From assembly GCA_002386585.1 (NCBI GenBank), contig DGIZ01000110.1, positions 1 to 19,498 on the forward strand: a stretch of DNA of 19,498 bases. The letters are read 5' to 3'. Below are positions 1-6,366 of this stretch, in pieces. The translations under genes and the position numbers were made by a program. Below the pieces are notes generated by a model. It was not told the origin of the DNA and searched no databases. It saw only the letters and a program-made list of their open reading frames with translations. Source of the stretch: Brevundimonas sp. UBA4609 (GTDB taxonomy: Bacteria > Pseudomonadota > Alphaproteobacteria > Caulobacterales > Caulobacteraceae). Every line of letters begins with the position of its first letter. Within the stretch, counting starts at the first letter, position 1.

Positions 1-125
1 GCCTCGCCCGAGGTCTGCGCCGCGGCGGCCTGCGGCGCGACGGCGGCGAAGGCCGCCGCCATCAGCGGATACAACAACAGGGCTCGCGGGCTGGCGCTGG
101 CGAGATGGCGGGAACGGATCTTCAT
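1..125 (-). CDS. Exported protein, N-terminal fragment (runs off left edge)
   Basis: Only the first 41 or so codons are inside the window. From the ATG at 125-123 the product begins MKIRSRHLASASPRALLLYP, followed by an Ala-rich hydrophobic stretch ending AAAAQTSGEA. This is a classic Sec signal peptide: basic start, hydrophobic core, AxA-type cleavage site before Gln-Thr. The mature protein starts just where the window ends, so the function cannot be read. An Ala-Gln start to the mature chain is common in TonB-dependent receptors of this group, and the other two receptors here look similar, but that is only a guess. No strong Shine-Dalgarno sequence is seen upstream. It lies 100 bp downstream of the secreted protein at 226-1449 on the same strand, with a likely terminator between them, so it may have its own promoter. 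Confidence 0.6.
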   Translation of the reverse strand, partial: MKIRSRHLASASPRALLLYPLMAAAFAAVAPQAAAAQTSGE

Positions 126-157
126 GGAAATCTACTCGAACAACTGGGGAGGAGAGG

Positions 158-195
158 AAAAAGCGAGGGGTCGCAGGCCGCCGTGACAGCGACCC
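158..195 (-). terminator. Likely intrinsic terminator after the 226-1449 gene
   Basis: Read on the minus strand, a 7-bp stem GGGTCGC/GCGACCC (arms 189-195 and 168-174, 14-nt loop) is followed after five bases by a run of five T (158-162). It sits 31 bp past the stop codon of the secreted protein gene. The loop is rather long and the T run short, so efficiency is uncertain. Confidence 0.5.
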
Positions 196-225
196 GATGG
201 GGCGAACGCAGCCGTCAGGCGCGGC

Positions 226-1449
226 TCAGGGGGCGGAGAGTCGTCGCAGGCGCTCTTCGGCGTCGACGGGCGCGAACGGCGCCTGCGGATCGCCGGTCCA
301 GCGCATCAGGGCGATGTCGGCCGTCTGGGCGCCCTTGCCGCCGGAATTCGCCGCCACATAGAAGAGGCCGCGTCCCAGCGGTTGAAAGCCGACGTCCGCC
401 TTCCAGCGCCAGCCGCGCAGGCCGGTGGCCGGGTCTTCCAGACCGTCCGGCGCCAGAGGCAGCAGCATCCCCTGCTCCCAGCCCTGGCCCGACGCGGCGG
501 GCACGCCGATCAGATCGCCGCGCGCAGGCCTGGCCTCAGCGTCGACGGCGAACAGCAGATAGTTGGGAAACTCGGGCTTGCGGCCCGGATAGACGCCCAT
601 GAACCAGCGGCCCGCTTCGGCGTCGTAGGCGAGATTCTGCACCCCATAGGTCGTGTTGCCGGTGCGGACGAAATACTTGCCGTCGACGGCGGCGGGGCCT
701 TCGCGGTGCGGCGCGGCCTCTGACAACGGCCGGGCGTAACGGTCCCAGGCGGCGATGTCGTATTGCAGCAGGACCTGATGATCGTTGTCGGCCCGCGTCA
801 CATCGCCATAGACGCCATAGGCGACGGTCAGCAGCACCGGTCCGTCCCTACGTCCGAAGCGCGGACCGAACGCCACGCCGTCGATGCCCGAGGCGCCGTA
901 GCGATGATCGCGCGTGTCCGCCGTGTCGCCGTCGAACCGCCCGTCGCCGTCCATGTCGGCGGCGTAATCGCGTCCGACCTCGGCCAGATGAACCGTCTTG
1001 AACAGATCGCTGCGACTGGCCTCGACCCCGACCTCATTCAGGCCCGCGACATCGATCACCGCGATGTAGAAGGCCTCGTCCGCCTTGTACTCCAGCGAGC
1101 CGTACAGCCTGCCGTCGACCGAGTTGAGCGCCAGGTCGCCCAGGTGGCCGGTCCAGCCGACCAGCGTCCCGACCAGCCGCCCCTCAAGGTCGTACTTCGC
1201 CAGCAGGTTGGTGAAGGAATAATAGATGAAGCCGCCTTCGACATCGACCGCGATCCCCTGCACATGGCCGGAATCCCAGGTCCCGCCGTTCTGGTTCAAC
1301 GGCAGGCGCTCCACGGCGCGGCGGTCGGTCGGGGACGTATCGGCGGCCTGCGCCCAACCCGGCGCGATAGCGACCAGCATGGCCGTCGCCAGCGCCAGCG
1401 CCGCGATGGTCACAGGCGCTATGGCGCGCGGCGAAACACTGAACTTCAT
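226..1449 (-). CDS. Secreted protein of unknown function, possible beta-propeller
   Basis: A 407-residue protein with a clear signal peptide: basic start, hydrophobic stretch at about residues 11-31 and likely cleavage after WAQA (residue 35). The mature part is rich in repeated patterns of the form 'GIAVDVEGGFIYYSF', 'LALNSVDGRLYGSL', 'NLAYDAEAGRWFMGVY', in which a strand ends at an acidic turn and is followed by another strand. This resembles the blades of NHL, SMP-30-like or other beta-propellers. Residues 165-175 (DMDGDGRFDGD) form an Asp-rich DxDxDG loop of the EF-hand/dockerin type, a likely calcium site. There is no lipobox and only one hydrophobic segment, so a periplasmic or extracellular location is expected. 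I do not recognise the family and assign no reaction. It is divergent from the beta-helix lipoprotein operon, and its upstream region is shared with it. The start at 1449 gives the intact signal peptide; the ribosome site (GGGGA about 10 nt upstream) is weak. Confidence 0.85.
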   Translation of the reverse strand: MKFSVSPRAIAPVTIAALALATAMLVAIAPGWAQAADTSPTDRRAVERLPLNQNGGTWDSGHVQGIAVDVEGGFIYYSFTNLLAKYDLEGRLVGTLVGWTGHLGDLALNSVDGRLYGSLEYKADEAFYIAVIDVAGLNEVGVEASRSDLFKTVHLAEVGRDYAADMDGDGRFDGDTADTRDHRYGASGIDGVAFGPRFGRRDGPVLLTVAYGVYGDVTRADNDHQVLLQYDIAAWDRYARPLSEAAPHREGPAAVDGKYFVRTGNTTYGVQNLAYDAEAGRWFMGVYPGRKPEFPNYLLFAVDAEARPARGDLIGVPAASGQGWEQGMLLPLAPDGLEDPATGLRGWRWKADVGFQPLGRGLFYVAANSGGKGAQTADIALMRWTGDPQAPFAPVDAEERLRRLSAP

Positions 1450-1782
1450 GCCTTTGAATCCCCGCCTCCGACGGAGAGGGGCTCTAGGGCGAATTCATGA
1501 TGTTCGGCTCACGCTTCGACTACAGCCACGCCAAGCTTAGGCGACGATCCGGCGCCCTTCCCTCTCCATGCGGAGCATTCAACGACGGCGGCGGCGGCGA
1601 CCGGCGCGTATCCACGCGGCGCGCGAGTGAAGGTCCTTGCGTCGAAGGCGGTCGACATCACCCCGATGACTCGTTTGACGGACTCAAAAACGGAAACAGT
1701 TTCGTTTTCTTCTTGCGGCAAGAGGAACCTTATGAAAACCTCCGGCTGGGCGAACACTCACGAGCGTTCTGGAGGGGACATC
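1450..1782. other. Divergent intergenic region, 333 bp
   Basis: This gap separates the minus-strand secreted protein gene from the plus-strand lipoprotein operon. The left two thirds (1450-1670) is ordinary GC-rich sequence with no gene or RNA that I can support. The right part turns AT-rich at 1675-1735: a TTGACG hexamer at 1675-1680 could be a -35 element, and an imperfect palindrome at 1687-1708 is listed separately. An in-frame ATG at 1732 with an AAGAGG just upstream is an alternative start of the lipoprotein gene. Confidence 0.6.
1687..1708. promoter_or_regulatory. Candidate TetR operator 1 (AAACGGAA-type palindrome)
   Basis: AAAACGGAAAC-A-GTTTCGTTTT is an inverted repeat, perfect except for one extra G in the left arm. 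It lies in an AT-rich patch just downstream of a possible -35 (TTGACG, 1675-1680) and 75 bp upstream of the lipoprotein start. The half-site AAACGGAA is also found in the palindrome at 6307-6327 next to the TetR gene, which suggests a shared repressor. The spacing between half-sites differs in the two places, so a common binding protein is inference only. Confidence 0.5.
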
Positions 1783-3021
1783 ATGAAAATGCGCATCTGG
1801 CTGCCGGTCGCGGCGATACTGTTTCTGAGCGCCTGCGGGTCGAAACCGACCGAGAAGGGCACGGACCTCGCGAAGGCGAACACCACCTATCAGAACGAAC
1901 TGATGGAGCTGTTGATGGACGCCAAGCCGGGCGCGGTGATCGAAATCCCCGCCGGCGTCTTCGCCATCGACACCGAGTTGAGCCTGGTGGTCGACGGGGT
2001 GACCATTCGCGGCCAGGGGATGGACAAGACCATCCTGAACTTCCGCAACCAGGCGGCCGGCGCTCAGGGCCTGCTGGTCACCGCCAGCAATTTCACCATT
2101 GAAAACCTGGCGATCGAGGACACCAAGGGCGACGCCATCAAGATCAACAAGGGCGAGAACATCATCGTCCGCAAGGTCCGCACGGAGTGGACCCAAGGAC
2201 CCAAGACGGAAAACGGCGCCTACGGCATCTACCCCGTCCAGACCAAGAACGTCCTGATCGAAGACAGCGTGGCGATCGGCGCCTCCGACGCCGGCATCTA
2301 TGTCGGTCAGTCGCAGAATGTGGTGGTCCGCCGCAACCGGGCCGAGTTCAACGTCGCCGGCATCGAGATCGAGAACTGCATCGACGCCGACGTCTATGAA
2401 AACCTGGCCACCAACAACACCGGCGGCATCCTTGTCTTCAACATGCCTCAGCTTCAGCAGGCGGGCTATCGGACGCGCGTCTACAACAACCGCGCCGTCG
2501 CCAACAACACGCGCAACTTCGGCCACGCGGGCACCCCGGTCGCCAGCGTGCCCGCGGGCACCGGCGTGATCGTCAACTCCAACGATCAGGTCGAGATCTT
2601 CGACAACGACATCGCCGACAACAAGACGGCCAACATCATCATCTCGGCCCTGTTCTCCGCCGGCTATTCCGACAGCGCCATGAGCGGCGACTTCGACCCC
2701 TATCCCGAGGCCATCCTGATCAAGGACAACCGCTTCAGCGGCGGCGGCAACGCGCCCGACGGCATGGAATTCCAGGCCCTGCGCATCGCCAAATTCGGTC
2801 CGACCGGCCGCTTCCCCGACATCCTGTGGGACGGCTACGTCAATCCCAAGCGGCTGGTGAACGGCCGGTTGCCGGCGGAGCTGCGCATCTGCATCGACAA
2901 CGGCGACGCCGGGATCCTGAACGTCGACGGGCCGAACAAATACGCCAATCCGAACACCGACATGACGCCGCACCGGTGCACCCTGCCCCGCCTCTCGCCC
3001 GTCGTCCTGCCCGCAGCCTGA
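1783..3021 (+). CDS. Parallel beta-helix repeat lipoprotein
   Basis: The product is 412 residues. It starts MKMRIWLPVAAILFLSAC, an ideal lipoprotein signal peptide with lipobox LSAC, so Cys18 should be lipidated and the protein anchored in the outer membrane or facing the periplasm. From about residue 70 to 350 it shows right-handed beta-helix (PbH1) coils: 'GVTIRGQG', 'NFTIENLAIED', 'NVLIEDSVAIGASDAGIYVG', 'NVVVRRNRAEFNVAGIEIEN', each with the usual N-x-[IV]-x-[IV] spacing of pectate-lyase or NosD-like folds. I recall this as the TIGR03805-type family, typically encoded next to the cytochrome-like family found here at 3030-4175; no reaction is known to me. The start at 1783 is preferred because GGAGGGG lies 5-11 bp before it and the signal peptide begins there. 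An in-frame ATG at 1732 with AAGAGG upstream would add 17 residues. It is the first gene of a three-gene operon (8-bp gap to the next). Confidence 0.88.
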   Translation: MKMRIWLPVAAILFLSACGSKPTEKGTDLAKANTTYQNELMELLMDAKPGAVIEIPAGVFAIDTELSLVVDGVTIRGQGMDKTILNFRNQAAGAQGLLVTASNFTIENLAIEDTKGDAIKINKGENIIVRKVRTEWTQGPKTENGAYGIYPVQTKNVLIEDSVAIGASDAGIYVGQSQNVVVRRNRAEFNVAGIEIENCIDADVYENLATNNTGGILVFNMPQLQQAGYRTRVYNNRAVANNTRNFGHAGTPVASVPAGTGVIVNSNDQVEIFDNDIADNKTANIIISALFSAGYSDSAMSGDFDPYPEAILIKDNRFSGGGNAPDGMEFQALRIAKFGPTGRFPDILWDGYVNPKRLVNGRLPAELRICIDNGDAGILNVDGPNKYANPNTDMTPHRCTLPRLSPVVLPAA

Positions 3022-3029
3022 CACGGCCC

Positions 3030-4175
3030 ATGACCCCGCTTCGTCTGCTCGCGCTCGGCCTGCTGCTCCTGATCGGAGCGGCAGGCTGCTCCAAGCCTTC
3101 CGCCCCGGCCCAGCCTCTGGCCGAACCAACATACTTCGACAGCGAAAACCCCAAGTCGCTCCGGGAATGGGGCATGGTCCAGGTGTCGGACAGCGCTCTG
3201 ATCCTGGGCGCGCGCGTGACGCCCTATGACCTGACCACGCCGCTGTTCACCGACTATGCGCAGAAGCTGCGGACCATCTGGATGCCGCCCGGCGTCGCGG
3301 CCGACTATACGGCGGACGGCCCCCTAGCCTTCCCGGTCGGCACGGTCATCACCAAGACCTTCTTCTACCAGACCGGCGCCAAGGGCCGGGTGCTGCAACA
3401 GGCGGACCCGGCGCAATTCCATGCCGGCGACGGCCTGAAGCTCAATCAGGTCCGCATGATCGAGACCCGCCTGCTGATCCGCCGGGCCGAGGGGTGGACC
3501 GCCTTAACCTATCTGTGGAACGACGCCCAAACCGACGCCGTGCTGCATCGCATCGGCGCCGTCGTGCCCCTGACCATGGTCCGTCAGGACGGCAAGGACG
3601 AAGCCTTCTCCTACATCGTTCCCAACGCCACCCAGTGCTCCGCCTGCCATGCGACCAACGTCGCCACCCGCGAAATCCAGCCGATCGGCCCCAAGGCGCG
3701 TCTGCTCAACCGCGATTTCGCCTATTCGGACGGGTCGGAGAACCAGCTGAGCCGCCTCACCGCCATGGGCTATCTGAAGGGCGTCGCCGATCCGGGTCAG
3801 GCGCCGCTTCAGGTGTCATGGACGGACGCCGCCGCGCCGACCGAGGCGCGCGCCAGGGCCTATCTCGACGTCAACTGCGGCCATTGCCACAACCCCAAGG
3901 GGGCCGCCGCCACCTCAGGGCTCTACCTGGACGCGGCCTCGCCGCTGTCAGGGTCCGCCGGCCTGTGCAAACTGCCCGTCGCGGCGGGCGCGGGCACGGG
4001 GAACCTGCGCTTCGACATCGTGCCGGGCAAGGCGGACGAATCCATCATCGCCTACCGCATGGGCTCGACCCATCCGGCCGTCATGATGCCCGAGATCGGC
4101 CGCTCGACCCGCCATGACGAAGGCGTGGCCCTGATCCGGTCCTGGATCGATTCATTGGAGGGATCATGTCGTTAG
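3030..4175 (+). CDS. Two-CXXCH cytochrome-like lipoprotein (HNE_0200/SO2930 type)
   Basis: The 381-residue product begins MTPLRLLALGLLLLIGAAGC, a lipoprotein signal peptide with the acylated Cys at residue 20. It carries two c-type haem motifs, CSACH at 203-207 and CGHCH at 283-287. Met352 or Met353 in 'VMMPEIGRS' is a possible distal haem ligand. The N-terminal 180 residues have the 'TPYDLTTPLFTDYAQKLRTIWMP' and 'FPVGTVITKTF' blocks that I recall from the HNE_0200/SO2930 family, whose members are usually paired with a beta-helix lipoprotein like the one just upstream. The protein is predicted to be a periplasm-facing, membrane-anchored electron-transfer protein or oxidoreductase of unknown substrate. 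The ATG at 3030 starts 8 bp after the previous stop. The 3' end overlaps the aldehyde dehydrogenase start by 10 bp, so the three genes are very likely co-transcribed and translationally coupled. Confidence 0.88.
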   Translation: MTPLRLLALGLLLLIGAAGCSKPSAPAQPLAEPTYFDSENPKSLREWGMVQVSDSALILGARVTPYDLTTPLFTDYAQKLRTIWMPPGVAADYTADGPLAFPVGTVITKTFFYQTGAKGRVLQQADPAQFHAGDGLKLNQVRMIETRLLIRRAEGWTALTYLWNDAQTDAVLHRIGAVVPLTMVRQDGKDEAFSYIVPNATQCSACHATNVATREIQPIGPKARLLNRDFAYSDGSENQLSRLTAMGYLKGVADPGQAPLQVSWTDAAAPTEARARAYLDVNCGHCHNPKGAAATSGLYLDAASPLSGSAGLCKLPVAAGAGTGNLRFDIVPGKADESIIAYRMGSTHPAVMMPEIGRSTRHDEGVALIRSWIDSLEGSCR

Positions 4176-5563
4176 ACGCGGCCCAGACCCCTGACCCTCA
4201 GATCGCCGCGATCATGGAGCGCCAGCGCGCCGCCTTCGACAGCGGCCTGACGCGCGACCTGGCCTGGCGTCGCGCCCAGCTCGCCGCCCTCGAACGGATG
4301 ATGGTCGAGAACGAGGCGGAGATCGCCGCTGCGCTGAAGGCTGATCTGGGCAAGCCGTTCGCCGAGGCCTGCACCGCCGAGATCGACCTGGTCTCCAGCG
4401 AGGCGGCGCTCGCGCGCAAACAGGTCGCCCGCTGGAGCCGCCCCCAGCGGACCAGCACCCCCCTGGCGATCCAGCCCGGAAAGAGCTTCATCGAGTCGGC
4501 GCCCTACGGCGTGACCCTGATCATCGGGGCGTGGAACTATCCCTTCCAGCTGGTTCTGGCCCCCCTGGTCGGCGCCATCGCGGCGGGCAATTGCGCCGTC
4601 ATCAAGCCTTCGGAGATGGCGGTCCAGTCCTCGGCCCTGCTGAAACGACTGGTCGAACGCTATCTGGACCCGCGCGCCTTCGCCGTGGTCGAAGGGGACG
4701 CCGCCGTCTCCAAGGCCCTGCTGGACCAGCAGTTCGACCTGATCTTCTACACCGGCGGCGAACGGGTCGGCCGGATCGTCATGGCGGCGGCGGCCCGTCA
4801 CCTGACCCCGATCGTGCTGGAGCTGGGCGGTCAGAACCCCTGCATCGTCGATGAGACCGCCGACCTGACGGTAGCCGCCCGGCGCATCGTCTGGGGCCGC
4901 TTCCTGAACGCGGGCCAGATCTGCGTGGCGCCGGATCACGTCTATGTCGCCGCCTCGGTCGAGGCCCGGTTTCTGGACGAGTTGAAGCGCGCCGTCACGA
5001 CCATGTTCGGCGCCGATCCCCGGCAAAGCCCCGACTACGGCCGCATCATCAATCCGCGCCACGCCGCGCGCCTGCAAAAGCTGCTGGCCGACGGCCGCGC
5101 CGTCATAGGCGGTCACGCCGATGTCGACGGCTGCTATGTCGCGCCCACCATCCTGACGGATGTCGCGGCCGATGCGCCGGTGATGGCCGAGGAGATCTTC
5201 GGCCCGATCCTGCCGGTCCTGCCCTATCAGACGCTGGACGAACCCCTGGCGGCCATCAACGCCCGCGCGCCCGCGCTGGCGCTCTACGCCTTCACCCGGA
5301 ACAAGACGACGGCGGACCGGATCATCGCCTCGACGCGATCCGGCTCGGCGACCGTCAACGACGCCGTGATCTTCATGGCCAATCCGAACCTGCCGTTCGG
5401 AGGCGTGGGGGCCAGCGGCATGGGCGCCTATCACGGACGCTACAGCTTCGAGGCCTTCAGCCACCGGCGCGCCGTGCTGAAGCGCGGCTTCGCCCTGGAC
5501 GCCAGCATCCGCTATCCGCCCTTCACCAAGGGCAAGCTGGCGCTGTTCCGGCGCATGGCCTGA
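4166..5563 (+). CDS. Aldehyde dehydrogenase, NAD(P)-dependent (class 3 / coniferyl-aldehyde-dehydrogenase-like)
   Basis: The product is 465 residues, the compact length of class 3 ALDHs. It has no signal peptide, so it is cytoplasmic. It oxidises an aldehyde to the carboxylic acid with NAD(P)+. Visible landmarks are GAWNYP (oxyanion Asn124), IKPSE (Lys147 and Glu150, cofactor ribose), FYTGGERVG (196-202, cofactor loop), LELGGQNPCIVD with general base Glu219, and NAGQICVAPD with the nucleophile Cys253. The C-terminal 'PFGGVGASGMGAYHGRYSFEAFSH' is typical of class 3 enzymes and of coniferyl aldehyde dehydrogenases. A GGAGGGATC ribosome site inside the previous gene precedes the ATG, giving a 10-bp overlap. 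Substrate unknown; an aromatic or long-chain aldehyde is plausible. It is convergent with the TetR gene, with 15 bp between them. Confidence 0.93.
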   Translation: MSLDAAQTPDPQIAAIMERQRAAFDSGLTRDLAWRRAQLAALERMMVENEAEIAAALKADLGKPFAEACTAEIDLVSSEAALARKQVARWSRPQRTSTPLAIQPGKSFIESAPYGVTLIIGAWNYPFQLVLAPLVGAIAAGNCAVIKPSEMAVQSSALLKRLVERYLDPRAFAVVEGDAAVSKALLDQQFDLIFYTGGERVGRIVMAAAARHLTPIVLELGGQNPCIVDETADLTVAARRIVWGRFLNAGQICVAPDHVYVAASVEARFLDELKRAVTTMFGADPRQSPDYGRIINPRHAARLQKLLADGRAVIGGHADVDGCYVAPTILTDVAADAPVMAEEIFGPILPVLPYQTLDEPLAAINARAPALALYAFTRNKTTADRIIASTRSGSATVNDAVIFMANPNLPFGGVGASGMGAYHGRYSFEAFSHRRAVLKRGFALDASIRYPPFTKGKLALFRRMA

Positions 5564-5578
5564 GCCGTCTGCGCCGGA

Positions 5579-6223
5579 TCAGTCCTGCAGATAGGCCGAG
5601 AGATAACGCTCCAGCGCCACGGTCGCCTCCGCGAACAGACGGTCGGTCCATTCCGACTGGGCCTCGCCGCTGGTCAGGGTTTCGAATGAGGTGAAAATCT
5701 CGGTGGCCATGCGGGCGACGGCCAGGGGCGCGCCGTCATGGAAGCCGTCCAGCCCCTGCTCCCACCGCGCCGCCAGATAGGCCGCGATCTGAGCGTTGGC
5801 CTGTTCCTTGACGATGCGCAGTTCGCGCGTCGTCAGCATCAGATGGAACAGGGGGCGATAGGCAGGATCCTCGTCCAACGTCTTGCGCAGGGCCAGCATG
5901 ACCTGCAGATGGCGCTCACGCCACGACGTGAACCGAGGGTTCTCCATGATCTCGGCGATGCGAGCGTGCAGTTGCGCCACCAGAGTCTCGAACAACTCCT
6001 TGTAGATGGCGAAGACGTTCGGGAAATAGCGATAGATCGAACTGACCGGCACATTGGCTTCAGCCGCAATGGCGCTGGTGGTGATCGTATCGACGGAGGT
6101 CGAGGCCAGGAGCTTCTCGGTCGCCGCCAACACGCGAGTGATCCGATCGCGCGCCCGTTGCTGCATCGGCGCGGTGCGCCGTTCCAGCGTGGTGATGATT
6201 TCTTGCGACGCGCGCGAGGTCAC
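5579..6223 (-). CDS. TetR-family transcriptional regulator
   Basis: The product is 214 residues from a GTG start, normal for TetR repressors. The N-terminal DNA-binding domain (about 25-77) contains 'RITRVLAATEKLLAST', then the helix-turn-helix 'TTSAIAAEANVPVSSIYRYFPNVFAIYKEL', with the typical S-S-I-Y-R-Y-F recognition helix. The rest is an all-helical ligand-binding and dimerisation domain with no strong family clue. GTG at 6223-6221 is preferred because GGAGGG lies five bases upstream; a TTG six codons earlier (6241-6239) has no such site. It is divergent from the TonB receptor at 6367, with a palindrome at 6307-6327 between them, so it probably represses itself and that receptor, and possibly the 1783-5563 operon through the related palindrome at 1687-1708. 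The effector is unknown. Confidence 0.92.
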   Translation of the reverse strand: MTSRASQEIITTLERRTAPMQQRARDRITRVLAATEKLLASTSVDTITTSAIAAEANVPVSSIYRYFPNVFAIYKELFETLVAQLHARIAEIMENPRFTSWRERHLQVMLALRKTLDEDPAYRPLFHLMLTTRELRIVKEQANAQIAAYLAARWEQGLDGFHDGAPLAVARMATEIFTSFETLTSGEAQSEWTDRLFAEATVALERYLSAYLQD

Positions 6224-6306
6224 TGCCGCCCTCCATTCCAATCCGCAGGCCGTCTAACACGACTGGACGCCTTTCTGTAAGCCACATCGGCGCGCAGCCC
6301 CTTGTC

Positions 6307-6327
6307 AAACGGAATAATATTCTGTTT
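6307..6327. promoter_or_regulatory. Candidate TetR operator 2 (divergent tetR / TonB-receptor region)
   Basis: AAACGGAAT-N3-ATTCTGTTT is a 9-3-9 inverted repeat with one mismatched pair, in the AT-rich middle of the 143-bp gap between the TetR gene and the TonB receptor. TTGTCA at 6302-6307 abuts it and could be a -35 for the receptor, although I see no convincing -10. Position and symmetry are what autoregulating TetR proteins use. Its left half-site is shared with 1687-1708. Confidence 0.6.
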
Positions 6328-6366
6328 CGTAAAGTTTGAGAAAACGGGGCTTTGGGAGGGGCTGCG

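Noticed and set aside
1684..3132. 482-codon minus-strand open frame opposite the beta-helix lipoprotein
   Set aside because: It covers a gene with an ideal lipobox, strong ribosome site and PbH1 repeats; the antisense product shows only compositional bias.
6302..6319. A fifth TGTCA-type site next to the TetR operator
   Set aside because: TGTCA occurs at 6303-6307 but the second half at seven-base spacing (TAATA) does not match TGACA, and the AAACGGAA palindrome explains the region better.
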